The notes under the pieces are model-generated. The model had not been told where the DNA came from and ran no database searches. It saw only the letters and a program-made list of their open reading frames with translations. Made by a program: the position numbers and the translations under genes. A stretch of 64,000 bases of DNA from assembly GCF_001881565.1 (NCBI RefSeq), contig NZ_MPDJ01000009.1, positions 150,387-214,386 on the forward strand, written 5' to 3'. This document shows, one piece after another, positions 44,276-52,018 of the stretch (positions are counted from its first letter, which is position 1; every line of letters starts with the position of its first letter). The DNA is from Eisenbergiella tayi. Its GTDB lineage: Bacteria; Bacillota; Clostridia; Lachnospirales; Lachnospiraceae.

Positions 44276-45211
44276 TCAGAACAGCGAATAATTTTCATCT
44301 TTTTTCTTTACCACCCAATTAGCTATCAATATGGTGATAAAGCACAGGACTGACTGGTAAAAACCTATCGCCACGGTCTGTCCCACATCCGTCGCCGCTA
44401 TGGTCATACGGAATACATAAGTATCTATAACATCCGTTTTATCAAAAAGAGCTCCGTTCTGCCCTACCAGCTGATAGAACAAATCCAGGTTTCCCCGGAA
44501 AATCTTTCCCAGCGCCAGCAGCGTCAGGGTGATAACCGTAGGGGTGATACTGGGAATGGTTATGTACCGGATTCTCTGAAAAATATTGGCCCCGTCAATG
44601 GCCGCCGCCTCATGCTGGGAGGCATCCACACCCAGTATGGCCGCCAGATATACCACTACGCCGTAGCCCACGCCCTTCCAGGCGGAGAAGGCCACGATAA
44701 TCAGAGGCCACCAGCCGGATTCTCCGTAAAAATTCACCGGATTGATTCCCATAGATTTCAGTACGCCGTTCAGAGTACCTGTTTCATAGGAAAGCAGGCT
44801 GTACGCGATGGAACCGACGATTACCCAGGAAATAAAGTACGGAAGAAAAATGATGGACTGTGTCAGCTTTTTCATCCATTTTCCCGCCATTTCACTGAGA
44901 ATAACGGCAAAGGCAATTTCCAGCACCGTATTAATCAGTATAAATGCAAGATTGTATAGGGCCGTATTTCTTGTTACCAGCAAAGCCTTTCCGGATTCAA
45001 AAAAGAACCGGAAATTATCAAGGCCTACCCATGGGCTTCCAAATATCCCATCCGCATAATTAAACCGCTTAAATGCCATAACCAGTCCCCCAATGGGCAG
45101 ATAGGAAAAAATAAGCACAAGGGCTGCGGAGGGAAGCAACATAAGAAGCAGTGTTTTATATCGGACAAGCTTTTGTAAAAATCCCTGCTTTTTATCTGTT
45201 TTCGCTTTCAC
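44276..45211 (-). CDS. sugar ABC transporter permease (LplB-type)
   Basis: A 311-aa CUT1 permease. It shows LLMLLPSAALVLIFSYLPIG and GLVMAFKRFNY at the N-terminus and the EAA loop SQHEAAAIDGANIFQRIRYI. It is the first gene of the operon, transcribed from a promoter upstream of 45211 whose region carries the motif at 45273-45286 shared with the fucosidase gene. The order is LplB, LplC, binding protein, which is the reverse of the first importer locus, so the two loci are not recent duplicates. Confidence 0.9.
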   Translation of the reverse strand: MKAKTDKKQGFLQKLVRYKTLLLMLLPSAALVLIFSYLPIGGLVMAFKRFNYADGIFGSPWVGLDNFRFFFESGKALLVTRNTALYNLAFILINTVLEIAFAVILSEMAGKWMKKLTQSIIFLPYFISWVIVGSIAYSLLSYETGTLNGVLKSMGINPVNFYGESGWWPLIIVAFSAWKGVGYGVVVYLAAILGVDASQHEAAAIDGANIFQRIRYITIPSITPTVITLTLLALGKIFRGNLDLFYQLVGQNGALFDKTDVIDTYVFRMTIAATDVGQTVAIGFYQSVLCFITILIANWVVKKKDENYSLF

Positions 45212-45272
45212 TTCATTCCTCCTCTTTGGATACTTTGTCTTTTTTGAATACCGGTATCTTCTTCATATATTT

Positions 45273-45286
45273 ATTGTAGCAACCGC
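45273..45286 (-). promoter_or_regulatory. shared promoter motif, copy 1 (permease operon)
   Basis: On the minus strand GCGGTTGCTACAAT, 62 bp before the permease start, ends in a TACAAT -10-like box. It matches 13 of 14 bases of the motif in front of the fucosidase gene at 49821-49834. It could be a regulator half-site or an extended -10 of promoters controlled by the YesN-type regulator. Confidence 0.55.
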
Positions 45287-45431
45287 TTTACGGAAAGCAT
45301 ATCCGAATGTATTCATATCAAACAGGAAAATATGAAGGTGTCGTATATTTTTAAGCACTTTGACACACTGTTTCAAAGGGAGGAGGCATTTTGAAGATAA
45401 CATCCCATTATAAAAGGGTATACTTTTCCAT

Positions 45432-45470
45432 AAAAAATGCCCTTCCCCGGTATTATTCCCTTGCCGGGAA
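45432..45470 (-). terminator. terminator of the YesM/YesN operon
   Basis: TTCCCGG (45470-45464) pairs with CCGGGGAA (45450-45443) on the minus strand, followed by GGGCATTTTTTAT. It ends the kinase gene whose stop is at 45539. Confidence 0.75.
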
Positions 45471-45538
45471 ATGGAGTATTCCCATTCCTCAGCAAAGTCT
45501 GCAATACCGGCAGAAGGACATTTTAGTCTGCCTTTTTC

Positions 45539-47359
45539 TTATTCTTCCCGTTGCGCTGCCGTTCCCGGCCGCCCGGATTTATCCGTTTTGGGAAAACGGA
45601 CCGTCACACAGGTTCCTTCACCTTCCCGGCTCTCATAGGAAAGTCCATAGGCTTCCCCGAACATCAGCTGCAGCCTTGCATGGACATTTTTTACACCGTA
45701 GCTGCTGCCGGAGCTGGCGATTTTCCCGTCCATCACATGGGACAGGGTATTGGCATCCATTCCGATTCCGTCATCGATCACTTTGATACAGGCTATTCCG
45801 CTCTCTTCATAGCCCCATATCCGTATGGTTCCCCTTTTTTCCGGCTTCTCCCAGATTCCATGCTGAATCGCATTTTCCACCAGCGGCTGCAGAATGATTT
45901 TGGGTACGATACTGGGAAGCAGCTCCCTGTCCACCTCTTCCACAAAGGTGAGCTTTCCCGGAAAACGGATATCCTGTATTTTAATATAATATCCCACATG
46001 CTGCAGCTCCTCGGAAAGAGTCAGGGTATCCTGGCCTTTATTCAGAATCAGCCTGTAATACTTGGAAAGGGAAATCACCGCCGTATGGATATCCTCCATA
46101 CGTCCTCCAAAAGCCAGCCAATTCACCATTTCCAGCGTATTATAGAGGAAATGAGGATTGATCTGGGACTGAAGCGCCTTCAGCTCCGCACTTTTCAGAT
46201 GAATGCCCATACGGTATTTTTCATCCAAAAGCTGGTTGGTATGCGCCATCATATCGTTATAGTTATCATATAACACCCCTATTTCATCCCTGGTATCATT
46301 GGGCAGATAAACCTTGGTATCCCCGGCTTTCACCTGATTAAAGCTGTCATTGAGTCTGGATATACGGCGGACGATCCAGGAGATAATAAAGGTACCTCCT
46401 GCAATAGTAAGCAGGCCGAACAGGAGCATCAGCCCCGCCACCATATACTGCAGCCTTGCGATTCCTTTTATCATATCCGTTTTGGGGATGACGGTTATCA
46501 TTTCCCAGTCTGTATTGCGTATTTTATTGCGCATACAGTATATCACCCGCTGATCCAGCTTTGTTTCCTCCAGTTCGCTTTCCGCCGCATACCTGGAATA
46601 CCGGAATTCCTCCGGCAATTCTCCGGACAGTCCCAATGCCTCCAGCGTGGAGCTGTCGGAAACCGCAATGATAATATTCTCCCTGTTTACCAGATAGGTA
46701 GCCGCATTTTCCGTAGGTGTGGCATTCTTAAGGATCTCCACAAGCTCCTCAATCCCGATGTCCATCCGTAAAACGGAATTTCTCCTGCGGTAATTATCCT
46801 CCTCCGGAATATCCCTCACAAGGGCAACATATCCCTCCTGATGCCCTTCCTCAAGATAAATACCCGGTGCAAAATAAACCTTCTGTGTTCCTTTTTTCTG
46901 ATACCACAGGGCATTATCCGCCGACGATAACGGCAGGATATGCTCCCCGTCCATCATCAGCCCATACCTGTCCGTAATAAAAAGCCGGATCCTTATACTT
47001 TGTGTACTGCTTTCTACGCTTTGCAGGTAGCCGCGTATGAATTCCTTCCGGACAAGCTGTTCATGGGAATCCGGCAGAGATGCCTTTTCTTCCCTGATTT
47101 TTTCCTTCAGGCTGCTGTTGGTGACAACTACATCGGTTCTCTGTATCAGCTCCAGGATCTTATATTCCAGATAGGATTTTGACTGCTCATACCCTTGCGT
47201 GGCGGAGAACTGGATCTTCTCCAGCATACTTTGGGAAACCTCCGTATAAATAATAATACTGATCAGCAAAAGGGGCAGAAGGAACAGCACGCTATAAAAC
47301 AGCAGCAGCTTTTTCTTCAGGCTGAGATTTTTAAATTTTTGCTTCAGGTCTGTTTTCAT
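45539..47359 (-). CDS. YesM-type sensor histidine kinase
   Basis: A 606-aa kinase. A membrane segment (about residues 18-40) and another (about 295-318) enclose an outside sensor domain. HAMP follows, then the His_kinase domain with the phospho-acceptor His in QSQINPHFLYNTLEMVNWLA, and HATPase_c with VENAIQHGIWEK and DDGIGM. This layout is the YesM (LytS-like) group that senses sugars. It overlaps its regulator gene by 29 bp, so both are coupled. Likely targets are the importer and fucosidase genes beside it. Confidence 0.92.
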   Translation of the reverse strand: MKTDLKQKFKNLSLKKKLLLFYSVLFLLPLLLISIIIYTEVSQSMLEKIQFSATQGYEQSKSYLEYKILELIQRTDVVVTNSSLKEKIREEKASLPDSHEQLVRKEFIRGYLQSVESSTQSIRIRLFITDRYGLMMDGEHILPLSSADNALWYQKKGTQKVYFAPGIYLEEGHQEGYVALVRDIPEEDNYRRRNSVLRMDIGIEELVEILKNATPTENAATYLVNRENIIIAVSDSSTLEALGLSGELPEEFRYSRYAAESELEETKLDQRVIYCMRNKIRNTDWEMITVIPKTDMIKGIARLQYMVAGLMLLFGLLTIAGGTFIISWIVRRISRLNDSFNQVKAGDTKVYLPNDTRDEIGVLYDNYNDMMAHTNQLLDEKYRMGIHLKSAELKALQSQINPHFLYNTLEMVNWLAFGGRMEDIHTAVISLSKYYRLILNKGQDTLTLSEELQHVGYYIKIQDIRFPGKLTFVEEVDRELLPSIVPKIILQPLVENAIQHGIWEKPEKRGTIRIWGYEESGIACIKVIDDGIGMDANTLSHVMDGKIASSGSSYGVKNVHARLQLMFGEAYGLSYESREGEGTCVTVRFPKTDKSGRPGTAAQREE

Positions 47360-48155
47360 TGCACTCCCTCAGATAATCGGCAGGCGTCACCTGTTCATAC
47401 TTTTTATATATTTTTATAAAATAGCTGCTGTCGGCAAATCCGGCTTTGGCGGCTACATTTTTGATTTTCACAAAGGGATTGCGGCGCATGTATTCCTTGG
47501 CCCATTTCAGCCTGGTCCTAATAATACACTGGTTGATCGTCTCATTCTTCTCTTTCTTAAAAAGCCAGCACATATACTGCTTTGTCAGTTCAAACGCGTC
47601 CGCCAGCTGGGTGAGGGAGAGATTGATATCGGCAAAGTTTTCCTGGATATAATGCTCGATCTTGTCCGCCATGTGCATGGAGGACTGCCAGGATACCGGC
47701 ACCAGATCCTCTTCGGGGATTTCCTCCAGCACTCCTTTGAAGTGTGTCCGGTATTCTTCCTCTATTGCCAGCCTTCTTTTCTCTTCCTCAAGCTGCAGGA
47801 TGGATTTCTTCAGTGCGTCCACAATTTCCGAAGGCTCCACCGGCTTTTCGATATAATTTACCGCAGCTAATTGGATGGCGGATTTCAGGTACTCCTTATC
47901 ACAATATCCGCTTACAAAAATAAAACGGCACTGCTTCCAGGACTTCCTGATTTCAAACGCCATGGTGATTCCATCCATTCTGGGCATCCGTACATCCGCA
48001 AGAATGATATCCGGCAAAAGCTCCAGAGCCTTTTTCAGCCCCTCCTCTCCATCCTCAGCCATATAAACTTCGGTAATCCCCAGATTTTCCCACGGGATAC
48101 TCATACGGATCCCTTCTCTTGTCAGTTCCTCGTCATCTACTATTAATACCTTCAC
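47331..48155 (-). CDS. YesN-type response regulator (receiver plus AraC HTH)
   Basis: A 274-aa regulator. The receiver domain has the phospho-acceptor Asp in DIILADVRMPRMDGITMA and the Lys in YIEKPVEPSEI. A short linker follows, then an AraC double HTH (DINLSLTQLADAFELTKQYM, then AAKAGFADSSYFIKIYKKYE). It is the cognate partner of the YesM-type kinase directly after it. The divergent and downstream uptake genes are the probable regulon. GAGGT-like sequence lies 8-13 nt before the ATG. Confidence 0.93.
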   Translation of the reverse strand: MKVLIVDDEELTREGIRMSIPWENLGITEVYMAEDGEEGLKKALELLPDIILADVRMPRMDGITMAFEIRKSWKQCRFIFVSGYCDKEYLKSAIQLAAVNYIEKPVEPSEIVDALKKSILQLEEEKRRLAIEEEYRTHFKGVLEEIPEEDLVPVSWQSSMHMADKIEHYIQENFADINLSLTQLADAFELTKQYMCWLFKKEKNETINQCIIRTRLKWAKEYMRRNPFVKIKNVAAKAGFADSSYFIKIYKKYEQVTPADYLRECNENRPEAKI

Positions 48156-48354
48156 AAAAAAACCTCCCCGTGCATTATTCGCTCCACCAATTGCACAATT
48201 CTTTGGTGAAAATTCTTTTTCCTATATACATCTTAACAAATAGCCTTTTTGATAAGTATAGCATTTTCTTCATATGCTGTGGTAATTTATTAAGATGGCA
48301 GAAAAATATGCTTAAAAGAAGGTTTTTCCGGACATAAGAGATTTATACGTCCCA

Positions 48355-49788
48355 CTATCCGTTAATTTTAAGGACATATGCCGATTTGCAAGGTCTCCTG
48401 TCAGGCGCTGTTACGTGCAGGCCTTCCGCATCTCTTGTAAAGGCTAAGCTGCCGGGACAGCCCGGCATGGTTACTGCTTCCACAGGCCTTTCGTAAACAC
48501 CGCTATTTCCCAGTGCACGGATATGGAACGTTCCGTCTTCCGGCCAGCCCATGGCAATCACATACAGCGCGTCATTTTTCACAGTGAAACGGAATTCTCC
48601 CTCCGACGGATCCGAACCGCTTCTGTCAATTGCCCTTCCCAGATCCACCTGCTGTCCCAGCTTCCCTGCGTCATAATTCCCTTCGCCGGCCGCAGTCCGG
48701 CCTTCTGCCGCGATGGTAAAAGGAGTGGTTCCATAAATTGCCTCCCCGTTAAGCGCCAGCCATTCTCCTACTTCATTAAGTATCCTTACCGCATCCGGGT
48801 GGAAAGAGCCGTCCGCATAGGGTCCCACATTCAGCAGCAGATTTCCGTTTTTGGATACGATATCGCACAGCTGACGGATGATACGTCCCGAGGAACGGTA
48901 TTTGGGGTTCTCCACCATACTCCATGTCGTGGGATGATCCTCCAGACGATCATCCACCTGCCAGGGGAAGGGCTGGGGCTCGGTAAATCTTCCGCATTCA
49001 ATATCGAACACCCCTGTTCCTTCCGGGTAATCCTCCCTTTTATAGGTGATAACCCCATCTTTTTTCCCCTTGGTATTATAGAAATAATCCGGTATGGAGA
49101 AACGGATATCTTCATCAATTATGACTGCACGGCTGTCAAAATAAACCACATCCGGATCATACTTATCAATGACCTCATACACCTTTTCCTTCCAGTTTTC
49201 GCAGAATTTCCTGTCCGGACCGCAGTGCGGATTGGCCCGATTCGCTTCCAGCGGCACAATCGGCCCGTAATATTTCTCATTGCCCGGCAGATACACATCC
49301 GCTTCCACATCCGAGGACATAAACCAGCCCCACAGCCACTGATGGTGGAAGGTAGCCAATGTGCGCAGGCCTTCTTTACGGAAGGCCTCAAAGCATTCTC
49401 CCAATACATCCCTTCCGGGGCCGAAATTCACACTGTTTACCGGATTCACCCGGCTGTCCCACATAGAGAAATTATCCGCGTGCTCTGAAACAGGCCCCGC
49501 ATATTTTGCGCCGCTTCTTACGGCAAGTGCCGCCCATTCTCCGGGATCAAATTTCTCCCCCTTCATCATGGGATAAAAATCCTTATAGCCGAAATCGTGC
49601 ACGCTTCCGAATGTTTCCTCATGGTGTCTGTAACAGGGATTTCCCTTTTCATACATACGCCGTGAATACCATTCATCCTGATAAGCCGGTACACTATAGG
49701 GGCCCCAATGAAAAAACAGGCCGAATTTAGCATCCCTGAACCATTCCGGCACTTCTTTTTTTACGGAATTCCAGTCTACTTTGCTCAT
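48355..49788 (-). CDS. GH29 alpha-L-fucosidase
   Basis: A 477-aa cytoplasmic fucosidase. The GH29 pattern is clear: WFRDAKFGLFFHWGPYSVPA and EWYSRRMY at the start, with YDPDVVYFDSRAV holding the catalytic nucleophile Asp, and NGNLLLNVGPYADGSF near residue 315. It has no signal peptide. The ATG at 49788 is behind GGAGG (8 nt); the frame is open upstream to 49830 but that part is not conserved-looking. The promoter region shows the 14-bp motif shared with the permease operon, so fucosylated sugar is the likely common inducer. Confidence 0.9.
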   Translation of the reverse strand: MSKVDWNSVKKEVPEWFRDAKFGLFFHWGPYSVPAYQDEWYSRRMYEKGNPCYRHHEETFGSVHDFGYKDFYPMMKGEKFDPGEWAALAVRSGAKYAGPVSEHADNFSMWDSRVNPVNSVNFGPGRDVLGECFEAFRKEGLRTLATFHHQWLWGWFMSSDVEADVYLPGNEKYYGPIVPLEANRANPHCGPDRKFCENWKEKVYEVIDKYDPDVVYFDSRAVIIDEDIRFSIPDYFYNTKGKKDGVITYKREDYPEGTGVFDIECGRFTEPQPFPWQVDDRLEDHPTTWSMVENPKYRSSGRIIRQLCDIVSKNGNLLLNVGPYADGSFHPDAVRILNEVGEWLALNGEAIYGTTPFTIAAEGRTAAGEGNYDAGKLGQQVDLGRAIDRSGSDPSEGEFRFTVKNDALYVIAMGWPEDGTFHIRALGNSGVYERPVEAVTMPGCPGSLAFTRDAEGLHVTAPDRRPCKSAYVLKING

Positions 49789-49820
49789 AGCGATTGCCTC
49801 CTGATTGTTGTTATAAGGAA

Positions 49821-49834
49821 ATTGTAGCAATCGC
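49821..49834 (-). promoter_or_regulatory. shared promoter motif, copy 2 (fucosidase)
   Basis: On the minus strand GCGATTGCTACAAT, 33 bp before the fucosidase ATG at 49788. It differs at one base from the copy before the permease operon at 45273-45286, with the same TACAAT end. Confidence 0.55.
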
Positions 49835-49944
49835 CGGGGAGAAATGAAATCGGATTATATTACTAATGCATAGCAATATAGTAAACTGACTGATATCTAT
49901 GGCAGGAAAATTTCATAGAAAATACGGGGTAAGGAATAAGAATT

Positions 49945-50256
49945 TTACAACAGGCCGTATTCTTTGTAGAGCTTTTTCCTGTATTCCCTGTCTTTTGTCG
50001 CTCTCAATAAATCCTCTGTCCGGGAAGAGGTCAGCAGTTTTTCGGTTAATGCAGCGAATTGATTTTCTCCTCTTATCTTTCCTCTTTTTTCTCCTCTTCT
50101 CTCGCCTCGGAGTTCTCCCTGTTTTTCTCCGATTACCCTGCCGCGTTCTTCCGCCATTTTTTCAATCTGTTCAAATGCAAGACACATATCAGATCTTTCC
50201 CCCTTTGTTTTATATTTCCAAAGACAATCATTCTTTTTTGCTGCTGTTTTGCACAC
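49945..50256 (-). pseudogene. 3' fragment of an Rpn/PDDEXK nuclease gene
   Basis: The last 80 codons (from ATG 50187) repeat, nearly residue by residue, the C-terminus of the complete gene at 50305: MCLAFEQIEKMAEERGRVIG to LYKEYGLL. The nuclease domain is absent. The frame up to 50256 has only 24 extra residues of unrelated sequence. At DNA level about 240 bp are repeated in direct orientation, 360 bp apart. It looks like the result of a local duplication or decay of a second copy. Confidence 0.8.
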
Positions 50257-50304
50257 TAATAGTTTTCACAGCAGGCTTCCTATCATCTTACGTAAAAAGT
50301 AGCA

Positions 50305-51327
50305 TCACAATAGACCATATTCTTTGTAGAGCTTTTTCCTGTATTCTCTGTCTTTTGTCGCCTTCAATAAATCCTCTGTCCGGGAAGATGTCAGCAATTT
50401 TTCGGTTAAGGCTGCGAATTGATTTTCACCTTTTACCATTCCTCTCCTTTCCCCTCTCTTTTCCCCTATTCTTTCGCCTCGGACCTCTCCCTGCTTTTCT
50501 CCGATTACCCTGCCGCGTTCCTCCGCCATTTTTTCAATCTGTTCAAATGCAAGACACATATCCACTACTCCTTCCTTCGTCTTCTGTTTCCGGCGCCACC
50601 ATTTTCCGACCTTTAAAATCTCACAAAGGAAATCAAAGGTTTCTTCTGCCACCTGGCTGCATTCCTCTTTGTGCTCTTCTATATAACGCTTCATTCCCTC
50701 TCCGTCTCCCGCCAATGAAAGCAGGGAAAAAATCAAGCGCCAGTCTGTCCTGAAATTTTGAGGGTCCATCTCGGATGCCTGTATCAGGTTTATTTTATAA
50801 TTTGCCAGAAAAGGCCGCATAGCCCTGAATTCATCCGGAATGGCAAGCATATCCCAGAGTTCCTGCGGTCCTTCCCATTGTTCCAGTCCATAATAAACAC
50901 ATAGGGACAGCACCGGGGCAAGACTGTCATCCGGAAGTATTCCGGACAGAAACTGCGCGCTGTCTTTCAAATCCTTCTGTTCCCTGTGCTTTATTTCCAG
51001 TTGTTTTACCTGCTCTGCATAGTTCATGGCATCGTAGAGCATCTCTCTTACAGGCATGGCGTAATGGCTCTTCGCCTGCCCTTCCACACCGTAAACAGCA
51101 TACTGCAGCTGCCCGGATGCTTTTCTGACCGCATCCCGGTATCTTCTAATCGTCCGTTTCTTTCCTTGCCTGTCCGGAACCTGAAGCCGGTTTTCTTCCG
51201 CTGCAGGTTCCAGCATATAAGGTTCCAGGACCTGTTCTCCCTGAAACAGAGCTCCGTTAAACAGGTCACAAAAACAATCCGGATTCTCCAGAAAACGTCT
51301 GAATGCAGAATCCTTTTCCTGCGGCAT
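50305..51327 (-). CDS. Rpn-family PD-(D/E)XK nuclease/putative transposase
   Basis: A 340-aa protein of the Rpn recombination-promoting nuclease (PDDEXK_2) family. The N-terminal FRRFLENPDCFCDLFNGALF and later RRYRDAV, YAVYGVEGQAKSHYAMPVR are the nuclease core; the Asp and the GVEGQAK stretch are the catalytic pattern. The C-terminal 80 residues are charge-rich and repetitive (GEKQGEVRGERIGEKRGERR), a typical variable tail. I placed the ATG at 51327, 7-8 nt after GGAGGT. It stands alone between a 3' duplicate (49945) and the palindromic element upstream (51550). Mobility is not proved. Confidence 0.85.
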   Translation of the reverse strand: MPQEKDSAFRRFLENPDCFCDLFNGALFQGEQVLEPYMLEPAAEENRLQVPDRQGKKRTIRRYRDAVRKASGQLQYAVYGVEGQAKSHYAMPVREMLYDAMNYAEQVKQLEIKHREQKDLKDSAQFLSGILPDDSLAPVLSLCVYYGLEQWEGPQELWDMLAIPDEFRAMRPFLANYKINLIQASEMDPQNFRTDWRLIFSLLSLAGDGEGMKRYIEEHKEECSQVAEETFDFLCEILKVGKWWRRKQKTKEGVVDMCLAFEQIEKMAEERGRVIGEKQGEVRGERIGEKRGERRGMVKGENQFAALTEKLLTSSRTEDLLKATKDREYRKKLYKEYGLL

Positions 51328-51549
51328 AGCATGTACCTCCTTTGAATTTATCGGGAAATTCAAAGGATATGTACTTTATACAGACCATTATATATAAACA
51401 GCCTCCGAAAAGCAATACTTTGAATTTCATTGAATGGATTTTCGGCCGAACTGGCCTGAATCATAGAATGTAACGGGAATGTTACATAAAAAGATGTAAA
51501 ATTGGTATATCATATTTTTCGGGATTGTGCAAGGGGTTGTGGAAAAAAC
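51328..51549. other. 222-bp region before the palindromic element
   Basis: Between the nuclease start and the element at 51550 I see no gene and no clear promoter; the nuclease promoter must lie here. Small frames that cross the palindrome are shadows. Confidence 0.45.
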
Positions 51550-51893
51550 GACAAATACATCCATCACCGGGGGCCTCCCTCCGCGTCTTTTCCTTCCTCT
51601 GTGGGGCGGCTGTGGGTGTGTTTTCGGAGCCAGCCTCAAAAATGGGGTGTTTCTAAATGTTCCGTTCTGTCGGGAGGCTGCCAACGCGGCAAAACTCCTC
51701 GCCAGAAGTTTTTAGCGAAGGGCTTTAAGCAGTCGGGCTCGTCAGACAAGCCGCTAAGGGCGGCAGCCTCCCGGCAGAACGGAGCATTAAGAAACATCAC
51801 CATTTTTTCCCATGGCTCCGAAAACACACCCACAGCCGCCCGCAGAGGAAGGAAAAGCGCGGAGGGAGGCCCCCGGTGATGGATGTATTTGTC
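51550..51893. repeat. 344-bp palindromic element with 36-bp perfect termini
   Basis: Left arm 51550-51682 and right arm 51762-51893 are inverted copies of each other. The outer 36 bp (gacaaatacatccatcaccg at each end, continuing gggcctccctccgcg) are identical, and the rest is about 85-90 percent alike with short indels. A 79-nt centre holds a further short stem (gcggc/gccgc). No conserved reading frame and no obvious target-site duplication. It resembles a MITE or a large intergenic repeat, or a structured RNA. Confidence 0.7.
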
Positions 51894-51931
51894 TATACGT
51901 AGTTGGCTGTATGAAAAATAGGGAAGGGGAA

Positions 51932-51972
51932 AAGGAACCCGGCAGGGAGGGAGAATGGGGGACGGGTTCCTT
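51932..51972 (-). terminator. hairpin after the last glycoside hydrolase gene
   Basis: AAGGAACCCG (51932-51941) pairs with CGGGTTCCTT (51963-51972). On the minus strand it is followed by TTTTCCCCTTCC, so it is a moderately good terminator for the 52-64 kb operon. Confidence 0.6.
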
Positions 51973-52018
51973 ATTTTGAATATAAAGATAACTTGAAGGG
52001 GGCGGATTTGGGATTGGT

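Larger units (their letters stand above)
45212..45538. other. 327-bp intergenic region
   Basis: Holds the regulatory motif at 45273-45286 and the histidine kinase terminator at 45432-45470. The plus-strand frame from a TTG at 45391, behind a GGAGGAGG stretch, runs into the antisense of the kinase gene and is probably not a gene. Confidence 0.5.

Noticed and set aside
45391..45786. Plus-strand frame with a TTG start after GGGAGGAGG
   Set aside because: After about 50 codons it runs antisense through the 3' end of the YesM-type kinase, with no family pattern. The purine-rich stretch is probably chance.
51502..51879. Frame through the palindrome on the plus strand
   Set aside because: Both arms are read in one frame by chance; no start signal and no similarity beyond the repeat.
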